This document shows positions 34,265 to 43,891 of a stretch of 64,000 bases of DNA, one piece after another (the stretch's first letter is position 1; each line of letters starts with the position of its first letter). The notes beneath the pieces were generated by a model. The model was not told where the DNA came from, ran no database searches, and saw nothing but the letters and a program-made list of their open reading frames with translations. Source of the DNA: Gallionella sp. (lineage in GTDB: Bacteria > Pseudomonadota > Gammaproteobacteria > Burkholderiales > Gallionellaceae); NCBI GenBank assembly GCA_028687335.1, contig JAQUAI010000008.1, forward strand, positions 1-64,000, given 5' to 3'. The position numbers and the translations under genes are program-made.

Positions 34265-34923
34265 CCAATAGGTTTTGCAGGTGTCCCTACCACGGTCATG
34301 CCGTCCGGCACATTAGTCAGCACCGTTGAGCCGGCTCCCACCATGACATTTTTTCCAATACTCAGGTTGGGACAGATCACTGAGCCTGCCCCAATCACAC
34401 ACTGATCACCAATATTTATTCCACCGCACAAAGTTACCCCCGGAGCCACATGAACGCTGTCGCCGATAATACAATCGTGATCAATCAAAGCGCCCGTATT
34501 GATAATGACGTTTTGACCAATGCAAGCATCCGAGTTAATTATCGCGCCCGCCATCACAACCGAGCCCGCGCCAATGACCGCACCACGTGCAATTTGCGCC
34601 GATGGATGAACCAATGCTTGGCAGAGTGTCGCCCCGCGTGCAGACAACCATGTTGCAACTTCAGCACGAATTCGATTATTACCTATCGCCACAACGACGG
34701 AGCGGCCGGAAAGTAACTCAGACGCGCCCAATAATGCCTCTCTACCTCCCAGAACGGGATAGCCATAAACGCAATTTCCCTGCAAGGCAGCATTATCATC
34801 CGCGACCCATTTAACCATGTGCGTACCGCCTTTTTCGACCAGATCGATGACGACCTTGGCATGCCCGCTCGCGCCGAATATCAGCAAAGGTTCTTTGGCC
34901 AAATGCCCGTTATCGGTTGTCAT
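34261..34923 (-). CDS. pglD: PglD/NeuD-like sugar O/N-acetyltransferase
   Basis: A 220-residue protein with an N-terminal Rossmann-like UDP-sugar-binding domain (LLIFGASGHAKVVIDLVE) and a C-terminal left-handed beta-helix of hexapeptide repeats (GAVIGAGSVV, CIGQNVIINTGALIDHDC, VIGAGSVICPN). The His in ALIDHDC matches the catalytic His of PglD. It would acetylate the 4-amino group produced by the overlapping aminotransferase, giving the diacetamido sugar. NeuD-type O-acetylation is the alternative, but the pglC-pglD-pglE order argues for the bacillosamine role. Confidence 0.88.
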   Translation of the reverse strand: MTTDNGHLAKEPLLIFGASGHAKVVIDLVEKGGTHMVKWVADDNAALQGNCVYGYPVLGGREALLGASELLSGRSVVVAIGNNRIRAEVATWLSARGATLCQALVHPSAQIARGAVIGAGSVVMAGAIINSDACIGQNVIINTGALIDHDCIIGDSVHVAPGVTLCGGINIGDQCVIGAGSVICPNLSIGKNVMVGAGSTVLTNVPDGMTVVGTPAKPIG

Positions 34924-34926
34924 CCG

Positions 34927-35529
34927 TTACTCCCCTTCTCCTCGGCATCCCTTGAATTTTTCCATTGTCACATGCCCCGTCTGGCTCACACCTTCGGAAC
35001 GCAGCACCTTCAATCCGGTCAACCATAGTATCTTCACATCCAGCCAAAACGAATAGTGATCCACATACCAGATGTCATATTTGAATTTGTCTTCCCAGCT
35101 AATGGCATTGCGACCATTCACTTGCGCCCATCCGGTAATACCGGGTTTAACATCGTGGCGCCGTGCCTGCGCGGCACTGTACAACGGCAAATATTCCATC
35201 AGCAAGGGGCGCGGCCCTACTAGGCTTAACTCGCCTTTCAATACGTTGAACAACTGTGGCAACTCATCCAGACTGAAACGCCGCATGAGTTTTCCGAAAC
35301 CAGTCAGTCGCTCAGCATCCGGCAACAATTCGCCGGCCGGATCGCGCCGGTCGGACATCGTTCTGAATTTGTAGATGCGAAAGGGACAACCGTGCAACCC
35401 CGGGCGGATTTGCGCAAAGACGATGGGGCTACCCATGTAGATCCGCACCAGCACAGCGATCCCGCCGATCAACGGCGAGAGCAGCAGCAGCAGAGACACT
35501 GCGACGATCAAATCGAGGAGACGTTTCAT
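34927..35529 (-). CDS. pglC: PglC-like phosphoglycosyl transferase (initiating sugar transferase)
   Basis: A small (200-residue) monotopic bacterial sugar transferase: [20 protein letters not shown] forms the re-entrant membrane helix, [12 protein letters not shown] and [11 protein letters not shown] precede the catalytic Asp-Glu dyad in [13 protein letters not shown], and LSLVGPRP and [13 protein letters not shown] complete the family motifs. It transfers a phospho-sugar, probably diNAcBac-1-P, to undecaprenyl phosphate. Start chosen at the ATG at 35529, which overlaps the GT4 stop (ATGA). The length fits PglC rather than the long WbaP type. Confidence 0.92.
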   Translation of the reverse strand: MKRLLDLIVAVSLLLLLSPLIGGIAVLVRIYMGSPIVFAQIRPGLHGCPFRIYKFRTMSDRRDPAGELLPDAERLTGFGKLMRRFSLDELPQLFNVLKGELSLVGPRPLLMEYLPLYSAAQARRHDVKPGITGWAQVNGRNAISWEDKFKYDIWYVDHYSFWLDVKILWLTGLKVLRSEGVSQTGHVTMEKFKGCRGEGE

Positions 35530-36671
35530 TGTATCTCTCGATAGAACGCCAACCACGCGCATGCAAGGGCGGGACTCGCAAAGTCCGACACAGCTCTAGC
35601 GCGTGCCTGCTGCCCCATCGTCGTGATCCGCTCAGGCGATGCCGTAAATGTCGACATGCAAGCGTGTATCGCGGCGATATCACCCGGGGGATGTAGTAAC
35701 CCAGTCTTTCCGTCATCTATCGCATCGCTGATGCCATATATCCGAGAACCGATTGCCGGCAATCCCGCCGCCGCCGCTTCGATGATCACGCTGCCGAAAC
35801 CTTCTCTATAACTCGGCAAACAAAAGACATCCGCCGCTGCCATATAGGCTTCAGGTCGGTCGGTATATCCAACAAAGCGAATTTTGTTGGCATGTTCGCC
35901 AGCCAACTCTTGCATAGCCAAAGCCATCTTTCCCTCATCTGGGCCAACAACCAGAAGGTACGCATTCGGGTAATCATATGCAACCAGCCGAAATGCAGCA
36001 GCAATATCAAGTACTCCTTTATCTAAATTAAGCCGGCCAAGAAACAAAAACACTATTGCTTCATGAGGAAGCCGTAAATCTCGTCTGACCTCCCCTCTCA
36101 CTTTGGCGTTTGGATAAAATCTATTAACATCAACCCCCGAAATCGAGCCACTAGCCAATACAGCAGACTTTTCTACTGACACTACGCGTTCCGCCAGTAA
36201 AAACTGTAGCTGGGAACGGCTATCCACCAAAATATGGGTCGCAGAATAGGCAATCACTCGATCCATTGACTTCAGTAACCATCGTCCCAATCCCCCACGA
36301 GTTACCCACACTTGCCCTGTAAACGTATGAATTCTGGTTTTCACTCCTGCCAGATAACTTGACAACATTGCCAGCAAACCAGCCTTCGGGGTAATGGAAT
36401 GAACAACATCAAACTTGTATCGTCTCATCATCCAGATGAGCTTCCAAAGCGCAATCAAGTCCCCTTGCAATGATATTGCGCGCCTTATTTCCACAGGCAG
36501 AACCGTCAGATACTGTCGTATTGGTAGAGCAATATCTTGCGCTGTTCCATTACACGCAACAAATATCTTGAAATCTTTTGCCAGCAGTTTTATCGGCTCC
36601 TGCAAGAAAGCATTAATTGTTATCGGAGCGGAGACAACGAAACAGAGAGTGGGGCGCATATCAGCCTGCAT
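35526..36671 (-). CDS. Family 4 glycosyltransferase (PglA-like)
   Basis: A 381-residue GT-B glycosyltransferase with [14 protein letters not shown] in the acceptor domain, [20 protein letters not shown] at the domain linker and [20 protein letters not shown], the EX7E donor-binding motif. In Campylobacter-type clusters PglA adds the second sugar to the diNAcBac made by the adjacent PglC-D-E enzymes, and this gene's 4-bp overlap with pglC fits that order. The ATG at 36671 directly follows the upstream stop; a second ATG at 36659 has an AGG eight bases upstream and could be used. Exact sugar unknown. Confidence 0.87.
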   Translation of the reverse strand: MQADMRPTLCFVVSAPITINAFLQEPIKLLAKDFKIFVACNGTAQDIALPIRQYLTVLPVEIRRAISLQGDLIALWKLIWMMRRYKFDVVHSITPKAGLLAMLSSYLAGVKTRIHTFTGQVWVTRGGLGRWLLKSMDRVIAYSATHILVDSRSQLQFLLAERVVSVEKSAVLASGSISGVDVNRFYPNAKVRGEVRRDLRLPHEAIVFLFLGRLNLDKGVLDIAAAFRLVAYDYPNAYLLVVGPDEGKMALAMQELAGEHANKIRFVGYTDRPEAYMAAADVFCLPSYREGFGSVIIEAAAAGLPAIGSRIYGISDAIDDGKTGLLHPPGDIAAIHACMSTFTASPERITTMGQQARARAVSDFASPALACAWLAFYREIQ

Positions 36672-37493
36672 TTAACCCACTCTAAATAAATATCGCATCG
36701 AATATATCGCCAATCGCTTGAAATACTTAGCAACAGAAAATAGCACAATGGTTAACAGGATAAGCATACCAATTCGACCTCGCCTATAGTGCGTAAAGAA
36801 ATTATCCAATTCGGCCAACTCCATTCGCCATATGTTCGCACTCAATCCTCCCGCCCCATAAGCCGCCTTGTGTATAAAGGCCAACGACAGTTCTATACGA
36901 GCAATCTTTAACTTCTCAAACGCTATTAGCTGCCAAAGATAAACATCCTCTGCATAGCGCTTTCCATCAGGAAACCTAAAGGGTATATCTCTTTTCACCA
37001 CCACCGTCGGTGTCGAAAAAGCATTTCTAAAAAGCAATGATCTACTGCTGATCATTTTGGCGAAGACGCTATTTGGCAACATACCGAGTTCATCGTTCAC
37101 TCTGGCCAACGTGCATCGATGCCCGCATAAAGCCACCTCTGGATGACACTTTAGATAGTCGTATTGAATACAGAGTTTTTCTGGATGCCACGTATCATCT
37201 GCGTCTAAAAAGGCAACATATGGTTGAGAGGCTACAGCCCACCCCGCATTTCGGGCGGAAGCAGCCCCCATATTCTTATCGAGTAAAACGACTTTAATCA
37301 ACCTAGAATTTAAATTTTCGATTTCACGCAAAACCCCAAGCGTCTCGTCTCCACTAGCATCATCTACCAGTATTACCTCCATAGGTTTTACTGTCTGATA
37401 TAAAATTGAATCAATTGCGCGCGAGATGGTCTTGGAACAACGAAAACAGGGGATCACCACACTTACTGGCACGTAGTCACCATGCTTCGTCAT
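36672..37493 (-). CDS. Family 2 glycosyltransferase
   Basis: A 273-residue GT2: VSVVIPCFRCSKTISRAIDS, VILVDDASGDET, FLDADDTWHPEKL (metal-binding D-A-D) and a C-terminal hydrophobic segment (GMLILLTIVLFSVAKYF) that likely holds it at the membrane. It starts with an ATGA overlap from the next GT2 gene. From here to 41.3 kb the DNA is visibly richer in A and T than in the flanking genes, suggesting a different origin. Donor and acceptor are not predictable. Confidence 0.87.
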   Translation of the reverse strand: MTKHGDYVPVSVVIPCFRCSKTISRAIDSILYQTVKPMEVILVDDASGDETLGVLREIENLNSRLIKVVLLDKNMGAASARNAGWAVASQPYVAFLDADDTWHPEKLCIQYDYLKCHPEVALCGHRCTLARVNDELGMLPNSVFAKMISSRSLLFRNAFSTPTVVVKRDIPFRFPDGKRYAEDVYLWQLIAFEKLKIARIELSLAFIHKAAYGAGGLSANIWRMELAELDNFFTHYRRGRIGMLILLTIVLFSVAKYFKRLAIYSMRYLFRVG

Positions 37494-38341
37494 GACCTAG
37501 TCCAATATTTGGGTAATCCCACAATGCGTCGTGCAAAATCAAGTGCTTTTCTCGCTGATTTTTCCCCAAGCATGCGCCACAGAACCAAACGCAAGTACAC
37601 CTTAGACAGCGCCATCATCCATTTGAAGCTAGGCATACGCTGTCCATGCATTAGTTGAGCTCGCCTGAAATCGCGCAACATTTCGATAGAGTTTGCGGGG
37701 GTACTGCTGATTCCGCCTAGGCGCATACCGGCTACGACAATACTCGGAATGAATACAGCTTCAGCTGACTTAAGTTCGCGTAACAGGAATTCATAATCCC
37801 CTCCAACTCGGAATGACTCATCAAATATTCCATTCCGTTCAAACAGACTGCGCCGATGCATTGTGCCTTGATGTGGTATGCACATGACCTGCATGAATTT
37901 TCCCTTGATTATTTCCCATGGATTGCCTACTGGATACAGACTCTCCCCAGCCTCGTTGATTAACATGACCTGCCCGTAAGCTACGCTAATTTCGGCAGGA
38001 ACTTTCACTAATTCAGCCGTCATTCGCTCTAAAACAAGATCGTTCCAAAAATAATCGTCAGCTCCAAGAAAACATATCCACTCACCTTTTGCATGCATCA
38101 GCGCCTTATTCCAAGCGTTGTAAATGCCATGATCGGGCTCTGAAATCCAATAGTTGATACTGTCGTTATTTTTCTTCAACAAATCGACCGTCCCATCTTT
38201 CGAGCCTCCATCAATAATTATTAGCTCTTTATTTGGGTATGACTGTTGGATAACGCTGTCGATGCAATGCTGTAAGGTGGTGACTCCATTAAAAACGGCA
38301 ACGATCACAGTCACCAAAGGGGTTGGAGAGGTGTTTGTCAT
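37490..38341 (-). CDS. Family 2 glycosyltransferase (WfgS-like)
   Basis: A GT2 of about 283 residues with VTVIVAVFNGVTTLQHCIDS, LIIIDGGSKDGT, SEPDHGIYNAWNKAL (a strong signature of the WfgS/WfeV-like group) and FLGADDYF. The reading frame opens at a TTG (38437), with later ATGs at 38374 and 38341; no start has a clear ribosome site and I use the last, nearest to the conserved domain. A 29-base gap or longer separates it from the acetyltransferase upstream, one of the few non-overlapping joints in this stretch. Function beyond glycosyl transfer is unknown. Confidence 0.86.
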   Translation of the reverse strand: MTNTSPTPLVTVIVAVFNGVTTLQHCIDSVIQQSYPNKELIIIDGGSKDGTVDLLKKNNDSINYWISEPDHGIYNAWNKALMHAKGEWICFLGADDYFWNDLVLERMTAELVKVPAEISVAYGQVMLINEAGESLYPVGNPWEIIKGKFMQVMCIPHQGTMHRRSLFERNGIFDESFRVGGDYEFLLRELKSAEAVFIPSIVVAGMRLGGISSTPANSIEMLRDFRRAQLMHGQRMPSFKWMMALSKVYLRLVLWRMLGEKSARKALDFARRIVGLPKYWTRS

Positions 38342-38466
38342 ATCATCATTTATGTGGTAAGGCGATGCAGTCATTTTGACGCGATTGTTACTGGCGCTAC
38401 CCTTCAATATATTTCGAAGATATCGAGCATAGTCCAACTAATTGCTGTGGCAACCAAGATTCAAAT

Positions 38467-39135
38467 CTAGCTCAAGTGCTTAATTTTACTTATATCAAGC
38501 ATAAATTGACTATTGTCTCTGAGCCATTGAATATCCTCGTCCCACCATCGTAGCTGCTTCAAAAAATCAATTTCATCCAGCTCGAAACGATAACGAATAA
38601 CTTTTGCTGGCACGCCTCCCACTACAGCATATGCTGGTACATCTTTCGTTACTACAGCGCCCGCTCCAACGATGGCCCCGTCACCTATTGTGACCCCGTC
38701 AAGTATAATGGCCCGAGCACCGACCCACACATCATTGCCAATATTGATCTGCGCAAATTCCTCAAATATCGAATGATCTGAAAAGGTGATTTGTACTTGG
38801 CGTCGTGGAGAGTAAAAAATAGGATGCGATGATACAAAATCGCGAGTAGGGTGCGCACCTAGGCCTGCAATAACCTCGGGGCCAATGCACGAAAATTTAC
38901 CGATACGTACGTTTGCCAACTTTGTCGAATCCCCAACGTAACTGAAATCCCCAAGCACCACATTGGTCAATATTGCATAGTCATAAAGCGTGTTGTAGTT
39001 CCCGAATTCGCAATTCGCAACATAGGCAAGATATCCAAGCTTCAAACGCTTTCCTGAATACTTCCACTCTAAATACAACTTCACCAGAAGCCATCGCAAC
39101 CAAACAGTGATTGGATTCTTAAACAAACCCCTCAT
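38467..39135 (-). CDS. Hexapeptide-repeat O-acetyltransferase (XAT/CatB-like)
   Basis: A 222-residue left-handed beta-helix acetyltransferase. Irregular hexapeptide coils lead into [20 protein letters not shown], whose His is in the position of the catalytic His of xenobiotic acetyltransferases, then [20 protein letters not shown] and [12 protein letters not shown]. In a glycan cluster it most likely acetylates a sugar of the repeat unit. It overlaps the GNGPSL protein gene by 4 bp, tying it to the Wzx/Pse end of the operon. The acceptor sugar cannot be deduced. Confidence 0.87.
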   Translation of the reverse strand: MRGLFKNPITVWLRWLLVKLYLEWKYSGKRLKLGYLAYVANCEFGNYNTLYDYAILTNVVLGDFSYVGDSTKLANVRIGKFSCIGPEVIAGLGAHPTRDFVSSHPIFYSPRRQVQITFSDHSIFEEFAQINIGNDVWVGARAIILDGVTIGDGAIVGAGAVVTKDVPAYAVVGGVPAKVIRYRFELDEIDFLKQLRWWDEDIQWLRDNSQFMLDISKIKHLS

Positions 39136-40046
39136 GACATATTCCGATCCGCCTTTACAGAGCCAGCTAAATGTTTTTCATTAAAAACATCTTCAACTTT
39201 TATCCTTTTCAAGGCATCTATATATGTAATAGAACTGGCGTTATATATCTCAATGCCTAAGTAATCCGCGTATCGCCTAATTTCCCAATATCCCTCGAAC
39301 ATCCTAGCAAAAGCAATAAGTATTTGGGGTATCGTAAAGGTCTCATTTTCGCTTCCGTCCAAGTAAAATGGCGTAAGTTTGGGTGCGCCCCCATAAAAAT
39401 GCCTATCTCTATGGCAAACACGATTTGTGTCATCAAGCGTCAGAGTCTCATGCCATGAGTGATCTGCCCCCAGAAGTACAATTTCTTTATAACCCCTTCG
39501 AACTGCCAAAAATAATGCAGCGACCAACACATTTTGCACTGGTGGCAAACCAATATTCAGGCGATAGAACAGCCTGTTTAACACATCAAAACCCATCACT
39601 GGAACGTTGTTGTAAAACTCCACTTTAATGAATGAGTTATCAAAAAAATACTTTTTGAGGTGCTTTCTTGCATCAAATGGAGCGAGGATAATGAGCGGCC
39701 ATTCTGTTTTTTTTATGATTTCTGAAAATAATCGCTCCCGATTCAATCTGAAGTTTTCGGAGGAACTGTCTGACCAATAGTCTGGATCTGCAAGAACATA
39801 ATATGTTGGCCGCAACTTCTCATAAAGGTGTGTTTCCGCAAAATTATTTACACACCAAACATCCCCCAATGACTGATTCCCATCCCACAATTCCAAATCA
39901 TTCCGAAGTGATGGGCCATTTCCAAGCACAAAACATTGCTCAGAATGTGTAGATTGCTTTGAAGTTATTTTCACATACCGTGATCGGCGAATAACTCTTC
40001 CCAATGACAACAGACTAAGGCCCAATTTTTTTATGTACCCTTTCAT
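39132..40046 (-). CDS. GNGPSL-motif protein (DUF115/GT42-like), candidate nonulosonate transferase
   Basis: A 304-residue protein. [19 protein letters not shown] resembles the CMP-binding loop of GT42 sialyltransferases and of DUF115 (found in Maf flagellin glycosyltransferases), and [12 protein letters not shown] fits the later conserved acidic/His segment of that group. It overlaps wzx by 4 bp (ATGA; the longer track start adds 20 residues out of context) and lies near the pse genes. A transferase using CMP-pseudaminic acid is expected in this locus and no other gene fits that role as well. The assignment rests on short motifs, so it remains a hypothesis. Confidence 0.6.
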   Translation of the reverse strand: MKGYIKKLGLSLLSLGRVIRRSRYVKITSKQSTHSEQCFVLGNGPSLRNDLELWDGNQSLGDVWCVNNFAETHLYEKLRPTYYVLADPDYWSDSSSENFRLNRERLFSEIIKKTEWPLIILAPFDARKHLKKYFFDNSFIKVEFYNNVPVMGFDVLNRLFYRLNIGLPPVQNVLVAALFLAVRRGYKEIVLLGADHSWHETLTLDDTNRVCHRDRHFYGGAPKLTPFYLDGSENETFTIPQILIAFARMFEGYWEIRRYADYLGIEIYNASSITYIDALKRIKVEDVFNEKHLAGSVKADRNMS

Positions 40047-41308
40047 CGAGTATCTTTCCAAAAAGTCCACCAAGGCATTGGATATGCACGCAAAGCTATT
40101 CGCCACGTACCCAAAAACAACAGCGCTTGAGAAAGCATAAACCCCTGCCCGGCACCCACAATTCCATTTTTTTCAATCAAAAGGAATGTCAGCATCACAT
40201 TGATTACTCCTACAAAAAAAGTATTAATTGCCAATTTACCGGTATACCCAGCAAAAAATACATAGTTTGTGACCATAAAATACATACCGCCAAAGGCAAA
40301 TCCCAGCGCCACGTAAATAACGACTTCGGCCCCATCCTGAAATTGATTGCCAACCATAACGGACATAATTAGCGGTGCGCATATACCAATCAATAGCGCA
40401 ACAACCGTGACAGCCGCAAAATATAGATATGTATAGCGAACGATTCGGCAGTTTAATTGCTTATTTGTTTTTTTCAGTTGTTCATATAGCCATGGCGCGT
40501 AAGCTTGATTGAACGCCATTGTTGCAAGACTTACTATCATCCCTATTTGAAGTGCTACTGCGTAAATTCCAGCCGCATCAATTCCAATTAAGTTGGTTAG
40601 CAACACTCTATCTGTTAAAGATAGAAACATCCCTCCCAGAACATGCGGTATCAGAGGCATCCCAAATGCAAGAGCATTTTTTACATAATCAAAATTGATA
40701 TTTGTTGTCAGCCATCCTTCATTCCATAAACTTTTTAGAGCGAAAATCGATGTCATTGCTACCGCAACACTAATCGCCCCCAGCCTCCCCTCCCACGTCA
40801 ATCCAGCAACAACAACCATCATTAATGATAATCCTGCATTAATTGCGCCCTGTGCAATTTGCATAAATCCATATTTTTTGGGGTATCCGCTGACTTGCCA
40901 CAGAGAGAGTCGTATTGATATCAAAAATTGCATCGCTGTAATAAGCACACCGATCAAAAGCCAATCTCGGATCAAAGCTGTGTATCTTTCCAAATAGGAA
41001 CTAAAAATATACACACCACATAATGTCAACACGGTTGAGATAATTAGAATAAATATGCAACTGGAAACATACCTTTGCATATCGATTGTTTCCCGATCAA
41101 AATATCTGACCCCTATTGCACCCTGCACACTCAATCCAACAAACACACCAAGCACAGATTGCCAAAGGCCAAACATTGTGACCACTCCATAGTCTGCCGT
41201 ATCCAAATATCGGGTCAGAACCGGTAAGAGTAAAAATGGAATCGCGGACGCCACAAAACTTGTTAGCAAATAGATTGCGGATGAACCCAATAATGAGTGT
41301 TTTTTCAT
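40043..41308 (-). CDS. wzx: Wzx-type oligosaccharide flippase
   Basis: An integral membrane protein of 421 residues with about 12 hydrophobic segments. The N terminus SSAIYLLTSFVASAIPFLLLPVLTRYL and YGVVTMFGLWQSV match the polysaccharide_synt/MATE-like flippase family. It would flip undecaprenyl-diphosphate-linked repeat units to the periplasm for Wzy/ligase processing (candidate at 3043). It starts 18 bp after the pseI stop and overlaps the GNGPSL gene. Its A+T-rich coding sequence is typical of serotype-specific wzx genes. Confidence 0.88.
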   Translation of the reverse strand: MKKHSLLGSSAIYLLTSFVASAIPFLLLPVLTRYLDTADYGVVTMFGLWQSVLGVFVGLSVQGAIGVRYFDRETIDMQRYVSSCIFILIISTVLTLCGVYIFSSYLERYTALIRDWLLIGVLITAMQFLISIRLSLWQVSGYPKKYGFMQIAQGAINAGLSLMMVVVAGLTWEGRLGAISVAVAMTSIFALKSLWNEGWLTTNINFDYVKNALAFGMPLIPHVLGGMFLSLTDRVLLTNLIGIDAAGIYAVALQIGMIVSLATMAFNQAYAPWLYEQLKKTNKQLNCRIVRYTYLYFAAVTVVALLIGICAPLIMSVMVGNQFQDGAEVVIYVALGFAFGGMYFMVTNYVFFAGYTGKLAINTFFVGVINVMLTFLLIEKNGIVGAGQGFMLSQALLFLGTWRIALRAYPMPWWTFWKDTR

Positions 41309-41326
41309 GCGGTCACCGAGAAATGC

Positions 41327-42382
41327 TCAAACGAACATCTCCCATTGGACTGCAGTCCCCCTCATCACATCTTTCTTCAGTGTTTTACCAAGCACCACAT
41401 CCAAATATTTGGTCTGCAACCCTAGGCCTGGACGTATCGCACGCACATTGTCCTTGGTAAGAACATCGCCAGCCTTTAAGTCTTTTACAACATAAAGAGA
41501 ACGGCGGAATTGGAGTGATTTCTGCTCTACCGCCGTTGTGCCATAGCTTACCTTTCCCAGTGCCTGCCATGCCCTAACAGATTCAGCGATTAATTGTCCC
41601 ATCTCGCTGGGTTCCATCGAAAAAGTGCTATCTACTCCACCGTCCTTACGATTGAGGGTGAAGTGTTTCTCAATCACCGTTGCACCCAAGGCAATACTCG
41701 CCACCGAGACGCCCACGCCCATCGTATGATCAGACAATCCAACTTCGCAATCGAACAGTTCACGCAGGTGTGGGATAGTTAGGATATTGGTATTTTCTGC
41801 AGTAGCCGGATAGGTACTTGTGCATTTCAGCAGGATTAAATCCTTGCAGCCCGCCTCGCGCGCGGCGCGCACAGTCTCGTCGAGCTCGGCGACAGTCGCC
41901 ATGCCGGTGGAGATGATCAACGGCTTGCCGGTGGCTGCAACGCGCCTGATTAGCGGCAAGTCGGTATTTTCAAACGAGGCAATCTTGTAGCACGGCACAT
42001 CCAGGCTTTCCAAAAAATCTACGGACGTATCGTCGAACGGCGTGCTGAAAGCAATGATGCCCAGCTCGCGCGCTCTTTTAAAGATCGGCTCGTGCCATTC
42101 CCACGGCGTATAGGCCTCGCCATAGAGCTTGTAGAGCGAGGTGCCCGCCCATAAGCTCTTCGGATCGCTGATGTGAAATTCTCTTTCATCCAGATCCAGC
42201 GTCATCGTGTCCGGCGTGTAAGTCTGTATCTTCAGCGCATGTGCACCGGTCTTGGCCGCCGCTTCCACGATCTCCAGTGCCCGCTCAAGCGACTGGTTGT
42301 GATTGCCTGACATCTCGGCAATCACAAATGGTGGGTGGTCACGCCCAATCAACCGGTCTGCAATTTTTATTACGCTACTCAT
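41327..42382 (-). CDS. pseI: Pseudaminic acid synthase
   Basis: A 351-residue NeuB-family enzyme condensing 2,4-diacetamido-2,4,6-trideoxy-L-altrose with phosphoenolpyruvate. FVIAEMSGNHNQSLERAL, GAHALKIQTYTPDTMTLD and PWEWHEPIFKRARELG are the PseI version of the family motifs (NeuB and LegI differ there), followed by GLSDHTMGVGVSVASIALGA and a C-terminal antifreeze-like SAF domain (RSLYVVKDLKAGDVLT). It follows the pseG-pseH fusion by 3 bp. The rest of the pathway is encoded upstream in the same run. Confidence 0.96.
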   Translation of the reverse strand: MSSVIKIADRLIGRDHPPFVIAEMSGNHNQSLERALEIVEAAAKTGAHALKIQTYTPDTMTLDLDEREFHISDPKSLWAGTSLYKLYGEAYTPWEWHEPIFKRARELGIIAFSTPFDDTSVDFLESLDVPCYKIASFENTDLPLIRRVAATGKPLIISTGMATVAELDETVRAAREAGCKDLILLKCTSTYPATAENTNILTIPHLRELFDCEVGLSDHTMGVGVSVASIALGATVIEKHFTLNRKDGGVDSTFSMEPSEMGQLIAESVRAWQALGKVSYGTTAVEQKSLQFRRSLYVVKDLKAGDVLTKDNVRAIRPGLGLQTKYLDVVLGKTLKKDVMRGTAVQWEMFV

Positions 42383-42385
42383 TTC

Positions 42386-43891
42386 TCACAGCTCCTTCAA
42401 ATAATGCATCGATTCGAGTCGGTAATCTGCACCTATGAACAAACGTTGCGAAGCTGTATTCGCACCCAGCACTTCAGCTCGAATCGATTTAATGTCCGCA
42501 CGATGTGTCTTGAGCCATTCTTCCGCTCTTAGCAACAAGTTGCGGCCTTGTCCTTTGAAGCCGCCTTCCGGTACCAGATAGATCGACACCAGCGCAGTTT
42601 CGCCCTCTTGGTCAAAGCGCACCACTCCAACGGGTTCGTTATCGATCTCTCCGATCAACAGCATTCGGTTTTTGTCTGCCTGCACTTTGGCAAACCAGAC
42701 TTGATGATCGGCCCACGCAATCGGCGTAGAGTTCTTCGACACCGCCCTGATCGTTTGATGATTGCGCCATTCAAACAACTTTGGCGAGTCGCTCTCATTG
42801 GCTATTCTGATCTCAATATCGTTTGCACCCAAAGCGGTTGCAACACGGTTGACCCCAAGTCCGTCCACTTCCTGCATGGCCGTTCTTGAGATCAACTTTC
42901 GCAGCGGTTCATTTTCCAATATCGAACCGATGTGACGCCGGAGCGCACTGGTCAGGTCGCCGCCGCCAGATAGCGAATAGATCAAACCCTGTTCCGCCGC
43001 ATCCGCGATCTGCTGGCGCTGATTGTCCGCCACGCAGACACTCAATGCCGGCAAGCCCAGACAGCAGCGCTCCCACATTGCAGAACCGCCAGCCCCGATC
43101 GCCAGATCAGCGCGCACCATCAGTTCAGCCATACGTTTAGTTTGTACATGGCAATGATATCCATGCAACTTGCATAGCGCCTCGATCTGTTCCCGGCAAG
43201 GATGCTGCATACCGATGACAACATCCACCTGCCATGCCCCGGCTTCTTGCACGGCCAATGCTTCGATGGCGCGCCCCGTGTAGTTGTCGGCATCCATTCC
43301 GCCAAAGAACACCAGGATCCGTTTTACCGGCCCGCTACGCTGCCTTGCCTGTTTGCGCGATTCGCGGAACTCGTCGCGCAGCAGCGCATAGCGGGGGCCC
43401 AGCAGTTGGCGACACTGCGCTGGCACTTTTCCGGCATAGCGCGCCTGCATGTCTGCATAAAGATTCTGATCCAGCAGCACATCGCAATCATGATGCCGGT
43501 CGGCGATGTCATCTATGGCCATGATGCGCTCGGCAAACGGGCGCAAAGCGCTTTCCCAGCGCACATCCAGCGCATAATGGTCGACAACCAGCCAATCCCA
43601 TTTGCGGCCTGACAGCGCTTGTTTAGTCGCCTGCGCATCCTGTTCCTGGCTTGCGTTCAGCCAATGCGAATGGGCCAAGTCGCCTGCCGGATAAGGGGTG
43701 GCATCGCTTTCCAGTGACGCAAGTTCCATCCCTTTTGTTTTGAGCATGTCGCGCAAATATTTCGGCAGGTCGCGACTGACAAAACGTATTCTTACGCCGT
43801 GGTGCTGCAATGCTTCCGCCAACGTCATACAACGCATGAAGTGCCCCGTGCCGATCCGGCTTGTCGCATCGGTGCGGAAGGCCACGTTCAT
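42386..43891 (-). CDS. pseG-pseH: Bifunctional PseG hydrolase - PseH acetyltransferase fusion
   Basis: A 501-residue fusion. Residues 1 to about 340 are PseG, a GT-B fold UDP-sugar hydrolase releasing the trideoxy-altrose (MNVAFRTDATSRIGTGHFMR with the catalytic His, ILVFFGGMDADNYT, LAIGAGGSAMWERCCLGLP). Residues about 345-501 are a GNAT domain equivalent to PseH, the 4-N-acetyltransferase (IRIANESDSPKLFEWRN, LYLVPEGGFKGQGRNLLLRA-like coenzyme A loop). PseH acts before PseG, so the fusion joins consecutive steps. The track's 605-residue version runs into hisF; the ATG at 43891 overlapping the hisF stop is the true start. Confidence 0.92.
   Translation of the reverse strand: MNVAFRTDATSRIGTGHFMRCMTLAEALQHHGVRIRFVSRDLPKYLRDMLKTKGMELASLESDATPYPAGDLAHSHWLNASQEQDAQATKQALSGRKWDWLVVDHYALDVRWESALRPFAERIMAIDDIADRHHDCDVLLDQNLYADMQARYAGKVPAQCRQLLGPRYALLRDEFRESRKQARQRSGPVKRILVFFGGMDADNYTGRAIEALAVQEAGAWQVDVVIGMQHPCREQIEALCKLHGYHCHVQTKRMAELMVRADLAIGAGGSAMWERCCLGLPALSVCVADNQRQQIADAAEQGLIYSLSGGGDLTSALRRHIGSILENEPLRKLISRTAMQEVDGLGVNRVATALGANDIEIRIANESDSPKLFEWRNHQTIRAVSKNSTPIAWADHQVWFAKVQADKNRMLLIGEIDNEPVGVVRFDQEGETALVSIYLVPEGGFKGQGRNLLLRAEEWLKTHRADIKSIRAEVLGANTASQRLFIGADYRLESMHYLKEL

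Noticed and set aside
41521-41540. ops/JUMPstart element (GGCGGTAG)
   Set aside because: The match on the minus strand is inside the pseI coding sequence, lacks the full ops consensus and is not in a leader region.
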